NCBI RefSeq assembly: GCF_003387155.1
Contig: NZ_QUMT01000004.1
Location: 310,001 to 374,000, forward strand
Reading direction: 5' to 3'
DNA: 64,000 nucleotides
DNA from: Roseateles depolymerans
GTDB taxonomy: Bacteria; Pseudomonadota; Gammaproteobacteria; Burkholderiales; Burkholderiaceae_C
The position numbers and the translations under genes are program-made. Positions 26,270-35,607 of this stretch are shown here, one piece after another. The notes beneath the pieces are model-generated. The model did no database searches and was not told the DNA's origin. It was given only the letters and a program-made list of their open reading frames with translations. The stretch's first letter is position 1, and each line of letters opens with the position of its first letter.

Positions 26270-26375
26270 GCCCCCCAGTCGCTTCGCTCCTGCCCCCAAG
26301 GGGCGCCACCCGGTGGCCTGGCAGAGCCAGATCCACGGGTGTTGCTTGAGGCTCCCCCAGGCTTCGCCGGGGGGG
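26270..26375 (+). repeat. interspersed repeat element, copy 1
   Basis: A roughly 105-bp unit starting CCCCCCAGTCGCTTCGCTCC, with a central nested palindrome (GTGGCCTGGCAGAGCCAG, then ATCCAC). It starts right at the glycosyltransferase stop codon. Copies 2 and 3 are at 26384-26488 and 26851-26958. It resembles REP/BIME-type elements. Confidence 0.8.
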
Positions 26376-26380
26376 GGGGG
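26369..26380 (+). repeat. G12 homopolymer
   Basis: Twelve consecutive G residues lie at the 3' end of repeat copy 1. It is not in a coding region. It could be hypervariable or a sequencing artefact. Confidence 0.8.
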
Positions 26381-26383
26381 TTG

Positions 26384-26488
26384 AGCCCCCCAGTCGCTAT
26401 CGCTCCTGCCCCCAGGGGGCGCCTCCCAGTGGCCTGGCAGAGCCAGATCCACGGGAGTGGCTTGAGGCTCCCCAGGCTTCGCTGGGGA
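26384..26488 (+). repeat. interspersed repeat element, copy 2
   Basis: Direct repeat of copy 1, with the same order of blocks (CCCCCCAGTCGCT, GTGGCCTGGCAGAGCCAG, CTTGAGGCTCCCCAGGCTTC). It is closer in sequence to the inverted third copy than to copy 1. Confidence 0.8.
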
Positions 26489-26850
26489 TGGGCCCCTATC
26501 GCTTCGCTCCGGGCCCGGAGGGGTTAACGGGTTGATGGGGGGTTGCGGGCTTATGCGGGGAATGCAGGAGCATGGGAGAAATGGTGATTGGCCTTCGGGA
26601 CGAGGGTCGCCCACACTGTGCTTCAAGGGTTCTATCCATGAAGGCCCGGCGGCGCCACCAGCGCCGAGTTGCATGGTGAGTCCCAGGACGTGACACGCGA
26701 TCTCTCAGAGTCTGGGGGAGGCGCTTTGAGGTAGGCGGCACTGTCCTGCGGCATTCATACCTAAAGGAAGGGGCCCATCCCTCTCCCCACCCCGCGCGAA
26801 GCGCCGGGCCCAATCTCCCGAAAGCTCTGAAGCCTCAAGCCTCTCCCGTG

Positions 26851-26958
26851 CTAACCCCCGCGAAGCCGGGGGCGCCTCAAGCCACTCCCGTGGATCTGGC
26901 TCTGCCAGGCCACTGGGAGGCGCCCCCTGGGGGCAGGAGCGAAGCGACTGGGGGGCCC
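26851..26958 (-). repeat. interspersed repeat element, inverted copy 3
   Basis: Reverse complement of copy 2 over roughly 80 nearly identical bases (for example CCGTGGATCTGGCTCTGCC at 26888-26906). Copies 2 and 3 form a large inverted repeat enclosing about 360 bp with no convincing gene. A degenerate extra fragment is visible near 26768-26850. Confidence 0.8.
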
Positions 26959-26959
26959 A

Positions 26960-27040
26960 ATCCTTGGGGCCAGTTATATAGAAATGAATAAAGAATTGTT
27001 TTGTGAATAAGGGTGTGTTGGCATGCTGTGCGGTCCGGCT
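26960..27040 (+). promoter_or_regulatory. probable CysB-controlled promoter region of the sulfate operon
   Basis: An AT-rich stretch (ATATAGAAATGAATAAAGAA and TTGTTTTGTGAATAAGG) directly before the sulfate-binding protein gene contrasts with the GC-rich surroundings. CysB-type activators bind such AT-rich sites in other Proteobacteria. No exact operator can be defined by eye. Confidence 0.4.
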
Positions 27041-27066
27041 CATAGTCGATCGCCACCTGCCCTGTC

Positions 27067-28140
27067 ATGTCTCAACAAAACGTTCGTAGCGCCCGCCCCT
27101 CCCCGGTGTCCTCGTCCCGTCGTCAGCTCCTGATGCTGGGCGCCGCGCTGCCGCTGCTGGGCGCCCAGGCCTGGGCCCCCGTCCACGCCCAGTCCACCGC
27201 CGCCCCCGCGACCCTGCTGAACGTGTCCTATGACGTGGCCCGCGAGCTCTACAAGCAGGTCAACCCCGCCTTCGTCACCTACTGGAAAGCCAAGTCCGGC
27301 CAGACCGTGACCATCAACCAGTCCCACGGCGGCTCGTCCAAGCAGATCGGCTCCGTCATCGGCGGCCTGGAAGCCGACGTGGTCACCATGAACCAGGCCA
27401 CCGACGTCGATACCCTCGCCGAAAAGGGCCTGACCAGCGCCGACTGGCGCCAGCGCTTCCCCAACGGCGCCGCCCCCTACAGCTCCACCATGCTGTTCCT
27501 GGTCCGCAAAGGCAACCCCAAGCAGATCAAGGACTGGAACGACCTCGCCCGCCCCGGCGTCCAGGTCATCATCCCCAACCCCAAGGTCACCGGCAACGGC
27601 CGCTACGGCTATCTGGCCGCCTGGGGCAGCGTGATCGCCAAAGGCGGCTCCGACGCCCAGGCCAAGGACCTGCTCACCCGCATCCTCACCAACGTGCCGG
27701 TGCTGGACGGCGGCGGCCGCGGCGCCACCACCACCTTCACCCAGCGCGGCATCGGCGACGTGCTGCTGACCTTCGAATCAGAAGCCGAACTGATCGAAAA
27801 CGAATTCGGCAAGGGCCAGTTCGAGGTGGTCTACCCCAGCATCTCCATCGAGGCCGACGCCCCGGTGGCCGTGGTCGACAAGGTCGCCGCCAAGAAGGGC
27901 TCCACCGCCCTGGCCAAGGCCTACCTGGACTTCCTGTGGACCCCCGAAGCCCAGGAGATCATCGCCCAGAACAACTTCCGCCCCCGCGACCCCGCCGTGT
28001 TCAAGAAACACGCCCAGCGCTTCGCCCCCATCAAGCTGTTTGGCGTGGACCAGACCCTGGGCGGCTGGAGCAAGGTCTACAAGACCCACTTCGTGGACGG
28101 TGGCCAGTACGACCAGATCATGGCGTCCCTGAAGCGCTGA
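27067..28140 (+). CDS. sbp: periplasmic sulfate-binding protein (first paralogue)
   Basis: A 357-residue exported protein. Twin arginines ([20 protein letters not shown]) suggest Tat or Sec export. Sulfate-binding family motifs are present: [30 protein letters not shown] and the C-terminal FRPRDP. It delivers sulfate (or thiosulfate) to CysTWA encoded immediately downstream. A second paralogue is at 34204-35214. No clear ribosome site precedes the ATG. Confidence 0.93.
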   Translation: MSQQNVRSARPSPVSSSRRQLLMLGAALPLLGAQAWAPVHAQSTAAPATLLNVSYDVARELYKQVNPAFVTYWKAKSGQTVTINQSHGGSSKQIGSVIGGLEADVVTMNQATDVDTLAEKGLTSADWRQRFPNGAAPYSSTMLFLVRKGNPKQIKDWNDLARPGVQVIIPNPKVTGNGRYGYLAAWGSVIAKGGSDAQAKDLLTRILTNVPVLDGGGRGATTTFTQRGIGDVLLTFESEAELIENEFGKGQFEVVYPSISIEADAPVAVVDKVAAKKGSTALAKAYLDFLWTPEAQEIIAQNNFRPRDPAVFKKHAQRFAPIKLFGVDQTLGGWSKVYKTHFVDGGQYDQIMASLKR

Positions 28141-28150
28141 AGCCGCCACC

Positions 28151-29032
28151 ATGAACACCGCCGTCCTGTCCCCGGCATCGGCCCCGCCGGTGCCCGCCCG
28201 CAAGCGCCGACGCGTGCTGCCCGGCTTCGCACCGACGCTGGGCTTCACGCTGTTCTACCTGTCGCTGCTGGTGCTGATCCCGCTGTGCGCCGTCTTCCTC
28301 AAGTCGGCCGGACACGGCGCGGAGGCCTTCTGGGCCGCCGCCACCTCGCCACGCGTGCTCGCCTCCTACCGCCTGAGCTTCGGCGCTGCGCTGCTCGCCG
28401 CCGCCATCAATGTGGTGTTTGGCTTCATCCTGGCCTGGTCGCTGGTGCGGTACGACTTCTTCGGCAAGAAGCTGGTGGATGCCCTCATCGACCTGCCCTT
28501 CGCCCTGCCCACCGCCGTCGCCGGCATCGCCCTGACGGCCCTGTATGCCCCCAACGGCTGGCTGGGCAGTCACCTGGAGCCGCTGGGCATCAAGGTGGCC
28601 TTCACCCCGCTGGGCGTGCTGGTGGCCCTGATCTTCATCGGCCTGCCCTTCGTGGTCCGCACCGTGCAGCCGGTGCTGGAAGACCTGGACACCGAGCTGG
28701 AAGAGGCCGCCGCTTCGCTGGGCGCGCACCGCTGGCAGGCCTTCCGCCTGGTGGTGTTGCCGATGCTCACCCCGGCCCTGCTCACCGGTTTCGCGCTGGC
28801 CTTTGCCCGCGCGGTCGGTGAATACGGCTCGGTGATCTTCATCGCCGGCAACATGCCGATGGTCAGCGAAATCACGCCCCTGATGATCATCACGAAACTG
28901 GAGCAGTACGACTACGTCGGCGCCACCGCCATCGCCGTCGTGATGCTGGTGTTCTCCTTCTCGCTGCTGCTGGCCATCAACGGACTGCAGGCCTGGAGCG
29001 TGCGTCGCAACGGACTGGATGGGAAGCGCTGA
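28151..29032 (+). CDS. cysT: sulfate ABC transporter permease CysT (CysU)
   Basis: A 293-residue permease with six membrane segments. The transport loop [21 protein letters not shown] and the phrase [17 protein letters not shown] are typical of CysT. It pairs with CysW to form the sulfate channel. It starts 10 bp after sbp, and its 3' end is read through directly into cysW. Confidence 0.95.
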   Translation: MNTAVLSPASAPPVPARKRRRVLPGFAPTLGFTLFYLSLLVLIPLCAVFLKSAGHGAEAFWAAATSPRVLASYRLSFGAALLAAAINVVFGFILAWSLVRYDFFGKKLVDALIDLPFALPTAVAGIALTALYAPNGWLGSHLEPLGIKVAFTPLGVLVALIFIGLPFVVRTVQPVLEDLDTELEEAAASLGAHRWQAFRLVVLPMLTPALLTGFALAFARAVGEYGSVIFIAGNMPMVSEITPLMIITKLEQYDYVGATAIAVVMLVFSFSLLLAINGLQAWSVRRNGLDGKR

Positions 29033-29033
29033 C

Positions 29034-29918
29034 ATGGCCGGAACCGCCGCCACCCTGGGCCGCGCGCGCAGCGCCGGCCACTACCAAGGCAACCCCGCCA
29101 CCCGCGAAGCCCGCTGGGTGCGCTACACGCTGCTGACGCTGGGCCTGGGCTTCTTCGCCCTGTTCCTGCTGATGCCGCTGATTGCCGTGTTCACCGAAGC
29201 CCTGCGCAAGGGCTGGGAGGCCTATGCCGCCTCCCTGATGGAATCGGACACGATCTCCGCCGTCAAGCTCACGCTGCTGGCTGCGGTGATCTCGGTGCCA
29301 CTGAACCTGGTCTTCGGCGTCAGCGCCGCCTGGGCCATCACCAAGCATGATTTCCGCGGCAAGCAGCTGCTGATCACGCTGATCGACCTGCCCTTTTCCG
29401 TCTCCCCGGTCGTGGCGGGCCTGATCTATGTGCTGATCTTCGGCGCGCAGGGCTGGTTCGGCCCCTGGCTGCAGGCCCACGACATCCGCATCATCTTCGC
29501 CGTGCCCGGCATCGTGCTGGCCACCGTGTTCGTGACCTTCCCGTTCGTGGCCCGCGAGCTGATCCCGCTGATGCAGGCCCAGGGCCGCGACGAGGAAGAG
29601 GCCGCCACCGTGCTGGGCGCCTCCGGCTGGCGCACCTTCTGGCATGTGACCCTGCCCAACATCAAGTGGGGCCTGCTGTATGGCGTAATCCTCTGCAACG
29701 CCCGCGCCTTCGGCGAATTCGGTGCGGTGTCGGTGGTGTCGGGCCATGTGCGCGGGCAGACCAACACGCTGCCGCTGCAGGTCGAGATTCTCTACAACGA
29801 GTACCAGTTCGCCGCCGCCTTCGCCGTGGCCTCGCTGCTGGCCCTGCTGGCCGTGGCCACCCTGGTGCTCAAGCAATTCGTTGAATGGCGTGCCTCGCGC
29901 GCCGTGGTCATTGACTGA
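29034..29918 (+). CDS. cysW: sulfate ABC transporter permease CysW
   Basis: A 294-residue permease, partner of CysT. Typical features are [20 protein letters not shown], the [19 protein letters not shown] loop and [16 protein letters not shown]. The ATG at 29034 directly follows the cysT stop, with GGGAAG as a ribosome site inside the end of cysT. An in-frame ATG at 29019 is the alternative. Confidence 0.95.
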   Translation: MAGTAATLGRARSAGHYQGNPATREARWVRYTLLTLGLGFFALFLLMPLIAVFTEALRKGWEAYAASLMESDTISAVKLTLLAAVISVPLNLVFGVSAAWAITKHDFRGKQLLITLIDLPFSVSPVVAGLIYVLIFGAQGWFGPWLQAHDIRIIFAVPGIVLATVFVTFPFVARELIPLMQAQGRDEEEAATVLGASGWRTFWHVTLPNIKWGLLYGVILCNARAFGEFGAVSVVSGHVRGQTNTLPLQVEILYNEYQFAAAFAVASLLALLAVATLVLKQFVEWRASRAVVID

Positions 29919-29942
29919 GCGGCACGCCGAAGAAAGAGTCCC

Positions 29943-31013
29943 ATGAGCATTCAAGTCCGCAATATCCACAAGTCGTTCGGCAGCTTCACCGCGCTGGGCG
30001 ATGTCAGCCTGGACTTCCCCACTGGCGAGCTGACCGCACTGCTGGGCCCCTCGGGCTGCGGCAAGACCACGCTGCTGCGCATCATCGCGGGGCTGGAGAC
30101 CGCCGACCTCGGCCAGGTGCTGCTGGACGGCCAGGACGCCTCCGACACCCATGTGCGCGAGCGTGAAGTCGGCTTTGTGTTCCAGCACTACGCCCTGTTC
30201 CGCCACATGACCGTGTTTGACAACGTGGCCTTCGGCCTGCGGGTCAAGCCGCGCAAGCAGCGTCCGCCGGAAGCGGAGATCAAGCGCAAGGTGCATGAGC
30301 TGCTGCAACTGGTGCAGCTGGACTGGCTGGCGGACCGTTATCCGCCGCAGCTCTCCGGCGGCCAGCGTCAGCGGATCGCGCTGGCCCGGGCCCTGGCGGT
30401 GGAGCCGCGGGTGCTGCTGCTGGACGAGCCTTTCGGCGCCCTGGACGCCAAGGTCCGCAAGGAGCTGCGCCGCTGGTTGCGCCGCCTGCATGACGAGCTG
30501 CACATCACCAGCATCTTCGTCACCCACGACCAGGAAGAAGCCCTGGAAGTGGCGGACCGCGTGGTGCTGATGGACCATGGCCGCGTGGAACAGGTCGGTG
30601 CCCCCGCCGAGGTCTACGAGCGGCCGGCCACTCCCTTCGTGTATGGATTCCTCGGCGCGGTGAACCGCTTCGAAGGTCGCTCGGAAGGCGGCCGGCTGCA
30701 TGTGGGCGACCAGGTGCTGGCCCAGGACCTGGCCAGTGCCGCGCAGGATCCGCAAGGCCTGGTGCAGGCCTATGCCCGGCCGCATGAGCTGGTGATCATT
30801 CCGCAGGTCGACGCCCCGGGCCTGCCCGCCACGGTGGAGCGCGTGCTGAGCTTCGGCGCAGCCGCCCGTGTGGAGCTGCGCGGACCGAAGGGCGAGCACC
30901 TGGAAGCCGAACTCAGCCGTGAACAGGCGCAGGCCCTGAGCCTGTCGAGCGGCCAGCAGGTGCGCCTGCAGGCATCCCGCCTGAGCGTGTTCGGACTGAC
31001 GCAGGCCGCCTGA
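29943..31013 (+). CDS. cysA: sulfate ABC transporter ATPase CysA
   Basis: A 356-residue ATPase of the sulfate importer. Walker A is [12 protein letters not shown], the signature [15 protein letters not shown], Walker [13 protein letters not shown] and the switch VTHDQEEAL. The last 120 residues form the regulatory beta domain found in CysA-type ATPases. The gene follows cysW by 24 bp and precedes cysB by 7 bp. Confidence 0.95.
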   Translation: MSIQVRNIHKSFGSFTALGDVSLDFPTGELTALLGPSGCGKTTLLRIIAGLETADLGQVLLDGQDASDTHVREREVGFVFQHYALFRHMTVFDNVAFGLRVKPRKQRPPEAEIKRKVHELLQLVQLDWLADRYPPQLSGGQRQRIALARALAVEPRVLLLDEPFGALDAKVRKELRRWLRRLHDELHITSIFVTHDQEEALEVADRVVLMDHGRVEQVGAPAEVYERPATPFVYGFLGAVNRFEGRSEGGRLHVGDQVLAQDLASAAQDPQGLVQAYARPHELVIIPQVDAPGLPATVERVLSFGAAARVELRGPKGEHLEAELSREQAQALSLSSGQQVRLQASRLSVFGLTQAA

Positions 31014-31020
31014 CCCTGCC

Positions 31021-31944
31021 ATGAACCTCCAGCAGTTGCGCATCATTCGGGAGGCGGTGCAGCAGAACTTCAACCTGACCGAAGTGGCAGCAGCGCTGTT
31101 CACCTCGCAGTCGGGGGTCAGCAAGCACATCAAGGACCTGGAAGACGAACTGGGCGTGGAGCTGTTCCAGCGTCGCGGCAAGCGGCTGCTCGGCCTCACC
31201 GAGCCCGGCAAGGAAGTGGCCCAGGTGGCCGACCGCATGCTGCAGGACCTGCGCAACATCAAACGGCTGGCTCAGCAGTTCTCCAGCGCCGACCAGGGCC
31301 AGCTGACCATCGCCACCACCCACACCCAGGCGCGTTATGCGCTGCCGCAGGTGGTGGCGCGATTCAAGGCGGCCTATCCGCGGGTGCACCTGGTGCTGCA
31401 TCAGGGCAGCCCGGCGGAAATCGTCTCGCTGCTGCAAAGCGGTGAAGCCGATGTGGGCATCGCCACCGAGGCGCTGGGCCGGGACGAGGCCTTTGTCACC
31501 TTCCCCTTCTATGAATGGCACCACGCCGTGGTGGTGCCCCAGGGTCATCCGCTGGCGGCGCAGCCGCTGACGCTGGAAGCGCTGGCCGAGCAGCCCCTGA
31601 TCACCTATCACGAGGGCTACACCGGCCGCGCCCGTATCGACGCCAGTTTTGCGCAGGCGGGCCTGGCGCCCGACATCGTCATGTCGGCCCTGGATGCGGA
31701 TGTCATCAAGACCTATGTGCAGGTCGGGCTGGGCGTGGGCATCATCGCCGCCATCGCATTCGAGCCGAACCGGGATGCCGGTCTGCAGCGGCTCGACGCC
31801 AGCCACCTGTTTCCGGTCAACACCACCCGCATCGCGCTCAAGCGCGGCCACTACCTGCGAGGCTTCGCCTACCGCTTCCTGCAGGAATGCGTGGACAGCC
31901 TCACCGAGGAGCGGGTGAAGGCGGCGATGGAGCTCGAGGGTTGA
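31021..31944 (+). CDS. cysB: LysR-family sulfur regulator CysB
   Basis: A 307-residue regulator. The helix-turn-helix (LNLTEVAAALFTSQSGVSKH-like; here NFNLTEVAAALFTSQSGVSK, residues about 16-35) and the effector motifs TTHTQARYALP, YHEGYTGRARID and ALDADVIKTYVQVGLGVGI are those of CysB, which senses N-acetylserine and activates sulfate uptake. It is the last gene of the sbp-cysTWA operon, so it may be autoregulated with it. It overlaps the convergent gene by 44 bp. A paralogue lies at 33136-34083. Confidence 0.92.
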   Translation: MNLQQLRIIREAVQQNFNLTEVAAALFTSQSGVSKHIKDLEDELGVELFQRRGKRLLGLTEPGKEVAQVADRMLQDLRNIKRLAQQFSSADQGQLTIATTHTQARYALPQVVARFKAAYPRVHLVLHQGSPAEIVSLLQSGEADVGIATEALGRDEAFVTFPFYEWHHAVVVPQGHPLAAQPLTLEALAEQPLITYHEGYTGRARIDASFAQAGLAPDIVMSALDADVIKTYVQVGLGVGIIAAIAFEPNRDAGLQRLDASHLFPVNTTRIALKRGHYLRGFAYRFLQECVDSLTEERVKAAMELEG

Positions 31945-33001
31945 CCCGCTCGCGGCTGGTCCCCCCGCTGGCCGCGCTCGCCCCTGCAGCGCCCGCGGAC
32001 GTGCTGGACATCAGCAGCGGCATCGGCCGGGCGTAGAACGCTTCGATGCGCGCGCCATAGCGGGTCCGGGCATTCGGGCTGAGGCGATTGAGCAGCTCGT
32101 CCTTGAGCAGCCGCCGGGCTTGCGGCTGGGCCAGCACTTCATTGGCGCGGGTGGCCACCCGCTGGCCCCAGTCGTTCTTGGGGCAGGCCACGCCCGACAG
32201 AATCGGGTCGGCATGGCCTTCGATGGGCAAGGTGATCAGCTCCGCACCGGAGCCGCCGGCCGCCAGGTGGTCGGTCACGATGAAGTCGTATTCGAAGGTG
32301 TAGTCCGCACGGCCCAGCCCCACCATGGCCAGCAGATTGCCACCGACGTCCGGCGTGACATAGGTACTGAGCGCCGACGGCGGTTGATGACGAATGACCT
32401 CGTCCAGCTCCGGTCCGTAGCTGCGACCTTGAACCAGCGCGCCACGCAGCCGTCTCTCCTGCCAGATCTGGTCCAGCCGGGCTTCTCCGGCGGCATTGCG
32501 CGGCACCTTGTCCAGCAGCGCGGCCCGCACCACCAGGTGATGCGGCGGCACGAGATGCGTATCCGCAAACCAGGCCATCGCATCGCGATCCGCCGTATGC
32601 AGCATCCCCAGCATGCAGGCCGGCTCTCCGGATTGCAGCATGCGAAGACTGCGCTTGATGTTGGCCATGACCAGCTCATGCTGGGTGCTGCCGCCCCAAT
32701 TGGAGATGAGCAGGTCGACCGTGGTCTGGGTGAGCACGCGCCGGGGCATCGGACCGCCATTGCTGGAGGCGGGTGTGGCGTCGATCTGCGGCATGAGCCA
32801 GATGATCCGGTCCACCGCCCTGGTCGGCGAAGGAGGCCATGGAGACGACGTCGACGCCACTGCCGCAGGTGGCGCAACGGCCAGGCCCGCCCCCGCAGCC
32901 GTGCCTGCCGCGTCCTTCGGAGCGGTGAAGCCTCCCTGAACGGTCACCATCATTGCAATGACTGCGACCCGTCGAATCCACGCTGTGGCGAGCGATCTCA
33001 T
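31901..33001 (-). CDS. periplasmic solute-binding-like protein, paralogue A
   Basis: A 366-residue exported protein with an N-terminal signal (about residues 1-27) and an Ala/Pro/Ser linker. The core starts DRIIWLMPQIDATPASSNGG and looks like a family 3 solute-binding fold of the TIGR02285 kind. It shares a run of motifs with the product at 35608-36576, including DRI-W-L, IKRSLRMLQSGE versus TKRSWQMLEDGQ, and GRSYG. The ligand is unknown; the position between two CysB-like regulators suggests a link to sulfur. The last 40 residues are low complexity and overlap the end of cysB. Confidence 0.7.
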   Translation of the reverse strand: MRSLATAWIRRVAVIAMMVTVQGGFTAPKDAAGTAAGAGLAVAPPAAVASTSSPWPPSPTRAVDRIIWLMPQIDATPASSNGGPMPRRVLTQTTVDLLISNWGGSTQHELVMANIKRSLRMLQSGEPACMLGMLHTADRDAMAWFADTHLVPPHHLVVRAALLDKVPRNAAGEARLDQIWQERRLRGALVQGRSYGPELDEVIRHQPPSALSTYVTPDVGGNLLAMVGLGRADYTFEYDFIVTDHLAAGGSGAELITLPIEGHADPILSGVACPKNDWGQRVATRANEVLAQPQARRLLKDELLNRLSPNARTRYGARIEAFYARPMPLLMSSTSAGAAGASAASGGTSRERVNPRAPSPPSPAPR

Positions 33002-33135
33002 GGCGTCCTCTTGAGATGCAGCATAAGCGCTTCAGCGCATTTGAGAAATGCTTATCGATATTTGTTGGAGGACACCTTAGGGGTAGATGCGAATAATGAA
33101 ACCGAATAAGCCCTGCATCCTCCATTGGATTGACG
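33002..33135. promoter_or_regulatory. divergent AT-rich promoter region
   Basis: The 134 bp between the paralogue A gene and the second CysB-like gene are AT-rich, with ATAAGC (33024-33029) and GCTTAT (33048-33053) as inverted half-sites and an ATTTGAGAAAT palindrome-like core. LysR-type regulators often bind such sites next to their own gene. The exact operator is not defined. Confidence 0.4.
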
Positions 33136-34083
33136 ATGAATTTTCAGCAATTGCGTTCCGTCCGTGAGGCACAGCGTCGTGGCTTCAATCTCACTGAAGT
33201 CGCGCAGGCGCTGCACACCTCGCAACCCGGCGTCAGCCGGCAGATTCGCGAACTCGAAGACGAATTGGGCATTGACATCTTCATTCGCGCCGGCAAACGT
33301 CTGACCGGATTGACCGAGCCCGGCCGCAATGTCATGCCCATTGTGGAGCGTTTGCTGCGCGAGGCGGAGAATCTGCGCCGCGCCGGCGAGGACTTCGCCC
33401 GCGCCGACAGCGGTCATCTGCGCATTGCCGCCACCCACAGTCAGGCGCGTTATGCATTGCCGCCGGCCGTGCGTGATTTCCGCAATTCACATCCGGAAGT
33501 GAGCCTGCAATTCCAGCAGGGCACGCCGCAACAGGTGGCGCGTCTGCTGATGGACGGCGAGGCAGACATCGGCATTGCCACCGAAGCATTGGCCGAGCAT
33601 CCGGAACTGCTGACGCTGCCTTGCTACCGGTGGACGCATACCGTGCTGGTGCCGCACGATCATCCCCTGGCCCGCGAAACGTCCGAGGGACGCCCGCTGA
33701 CGCTGGAGCAACTCGGCCGGCATCCGATCATCACCTATGAAAGCGGCTACACCGGCCGCAGCCACATTGACCAGGCCTTTGCCGCGGCTGGTGTCGACCT
33801 CAATGTGGTGCTGGTGGCCATGGATGCCGACGTGATCAAGACCTATGTCGAGCTGGGATTGGGCGTGGGCATCGTCGCCGCAATCGCCTATGACGAGGAG
33901 CGTGACCGCCAGTTGCGCGCGATCGATGCCCGCCATCTGTTCGCCGACAACCTGACCCGCCTGGCGGTGCGGCGGGACGCCTACCTGCGGGACTATGTCT
34001 ACGCCTTCATCGAGACCTTCGCCCCGCCGCTCACCCGCGAGCTGGTGGAGCAGGCACGCGCCCATCCGGGCGGCTCGGACTGA
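33136..34083 (+). CDS. second CysB-family regulator (SsuR/Cbl-like)
   Basis: A 315-residue LysR-family protein closely related to CysB: FNLTEVAQALHTSQPGVSR, RRLTGLTEPGR-like (KRLTGLTEPGR), ATHSQARYALPP, YESGYTGRSHID and AMDADVIKTYVELGLGVGI. In Burkholderia a CysB/SsuR pair divides control of sulfate and sulfonate use; by analogy this copy may be the organosulfur regulator. An ATG at 33136 is used; a TTG two codons earlier is unlikely. It precedes the second sulfate-binding protein by 120 bp. Confidence 0.85.
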   Translation: MNFQQLRSVREAQRRGFNLTEVAQALHTSQPGVSRQIRELEDELGIDIFIRAGKRLTGLTEPGRNVMPIVERLLREAENLRRAGEDFARADSGHLRIAATHSQARYALPPAVRDFRNSHPEVSLQFQQGTPQQVARLLMDGEADIGIATEALAEHPELLTLPCYRWTHTVLVPHDHPLARETSEGRPLTLEQLGRHPIITYESGYTGRSHIDQAFAAAGVDLNVVLVAMDADVIKTYVELGLGVGIVAAIAYDEERDRQLRAIDARHLFADNLTRLAVRRDAYLRDYVYAFIETFAPPLTRELVEQARAHPGGSD

Positions 34084-34203
34084 GGAAGGCCCCCACCCGG
34101 GCCCCACCCTTCACTCCGTGCAAAGCAAAGCAGAACTTCTTGGTTCCTTTTCCGTGTCCCGCTCTTTAGAGTCAGGACTCCCGTCATTCACCCCCCTGCC
34201 ACT

Positions 34204-35214
34204 GTGAATCTCCTCCGCCGCTCCGTCTCGCTGCTCACCGCCGCCACCTTGCTGGGCGGTGCCGCCCTGGCCCATGCCCAGACCACGTTGCTGAACGTGT
34301 CCTACGACCCGACGCGTGAGCTGTACCAGGACTTCAACGCCTCGTTCGCGAAGTTCTGGAAGGCCAAGACCGGCGAAACGGTGACGATCAAGAATTCCCA
34401 CGGCGGCTCGGGCAAGCAGGCCCGCTCGGTCATCGACGGCCTGGATGCGGATGTGGTGACGCTGGCCCTGGCCTACGACATCGACGCCCTGTATGACCAC
34501 GGCAAGCTGCTGCCGGCCGACTGGCAAAAGCGCCTGCCGAGCAATGCCTCGCCCTACACCTCGACCATCGTGTTCCTGGTGCGCAAGGGCAATCCGAAAC
34601 ACATCAACGACTGGCCGGATCTGGCCCGCAGCGGCGTGGACGTGATCACGCCCAATCCCAAGACCTCCGGCGGTGCCCGCTGGAATTACCTGGCGGCCTG
34701 GGCCTATGCACTGAAGCAACCCGGCGGCAATGCCGAGTCGGCCAAGGCCTTCGTCAAGCGCATCTACGGCAACACCAAGGTGCTGGACTCCGGCGCCCGC
34801 GGCGCCACCACCACCTTTGTGGAGCGCGGCATCGGTGATGTGCTGATCGCCTGGGAAAACGAAGCCTATCTGGCGGTGAAGGAACTCGGTCCGGACAAGT
34901 TCCAGATCGTGACGCCCAGCCTGTCCATCCTGGCCGAGCCGCCGGTGTCGGTGGTCGACAAGAACGTCGACAAGAAGGGCACCCGCAAGGTGGCCGAAGC
35001 CTACCTGCAATACCTGTACTCGCCGGAAGGCCAGGAGATTGCGGCGAAGAACTACTACCGTCCCCGTGATCCCAAGGTCGCGGCCAAGTACGACAAGCAG
35101 TTCGCCCCGGTGAAGCTGGTGACCATCGACGATGTGTTCGGCGGCTGGCGCAATGCCCAGAAGACCCACTTCGATGACGGCGGTGTGTTCGACCAGATCA
35201 ACCTGGCCCGCTGA
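34204..35214 (+). CDS. sbp: periplasmic sulfate-binding protein (second paralogue)
   Basis: A 336-residue exported protein with a Sec signal ([20 protein letters not shown], cut after AHA). Family motifs match the first copy: [36 protein letters not shown] and YYRPRDPKV. The start codon is GTG. With no transporter genes of its own, it probably feeds CysTWA and may have a different affinity or regulation, sitting directly after the SsuR/Cbl-like gene. Confidence 0.92.
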   Translation: MNLLRRSVSLLTAATLLGGAALAHAQTTLLNVSYDPTRELYQDFNASFAKFWKAKTGETVTIKNSHGGSGKQARSVIDGLDADVVTLALAYDIDALYDHGKLLPADWQKRLPSNASPYTSTIVFLVRKGNPKHINDWPDLARSGVDVITPNPKTSGGARWNYLAAWAYALKQPGGNAESAKAFVKRIYGNTKVLDSGARGATTTFVERGIGDVLIAWENEAYLAVKELGPDKFQIVTPSLSILAEPPVSVVDKNVDKKGTRKVAEAYLQYLYSPEGQEIAAKNYYRPRDPKVAAKYDKQFAPVKLVTIDDVFGGWRNAQKTHFDDGGVFDQINLAR

Positions 35215-35252
35215 TCCGACCTTGCTCCAGCCTCGAGTGCTGACCTGACCCC

Positions 35253-35275
35253 GGCGTCCGTTGTGGACGGACGCC
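35253..35275 (+). terminator. stem-loop after the second sulfate-binding protein gene
   Basis: GGCGTCCGT and ACGGACGCC form a perfect 9-bp stem around TGTGG, 38 bp past the stop. A mixed CTCCTGTTGT tract follows. Terminator or transcript-stabilising hairpin. Confidence 0.5.
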
Positions 35276-35350
35276 CTCCTGTTGTCTCCTCGGTCGGTCG
35301 ACGTCCGGACCTCCGGACCGACACCATCCAGACCGTTTGCTCTCCGAGCA

Positions 35351-35389
35351 GCCCCGCCCGGCCGTCATGGCTCCGGCGGGGCCTTTTTT
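35351..35389 (+). terminator. rho-independent terminator
   Basis: GCCCCGCC (35351-35358) pairs with GGCGGGGC (35375-35382) and is followed by CTTTTTTC. It is the main stop signal after the second sulfate-binding protein gene. Confidence 0.8.
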
Positions 35390-35607
35390 CGTCCGTCGGC
35401 CGTGAACCGGGGACAGCGCCGGGGACAGCGCGGGATCGACGGCCGGGCACCCTGTCGGCGTGCGAGACAATCCGGGGGAGGTCCGGCACCTGACGTCCGC
35501 CCTCATTGTTCCCCGACCCACACACAGCTCGTAACAGAGTGACCCCGCTGCAACGCTTTCCCCGGTCCGGGCACTCCTGCACGGCCTCGCCAACAGGGCC
35601 CGCCGTT

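Larger units (their letters stand above)
26269..27066. other. non-coding repeat-rich region before the sulfate operon
   Basis: About 800 bp holding three copies of the interspersed repeat and no credible gene. The last 100 bp (26960-27066) turn AT-rich and carry the likely promoter of the sulfate transport operon. Confidence 0.7.
35215..35607. other. intergenic region with several hairpins
   Basis: About 390 bp. It holds the two stem-loops listed above, another set of nested palindromes near 35290-35330 (GTCCGGACC, TCCGGACCGAC), and the promoter of the next gene. I see no gene in it. Confidence 0.5.

Noticed and set aside
26270-26958. CRISPR array or IS element
   Set aside because: Only three copies, one inverted, with no regular spacers and no transposase gene; better described as REP-like repeats.
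28977-31262. A 761-codon minus-strand frame opposite cysW-cysA
   Set aside because: Shadow of unmistakable cysW and cysA; the translation is low-complexity Gln/His/Gly.
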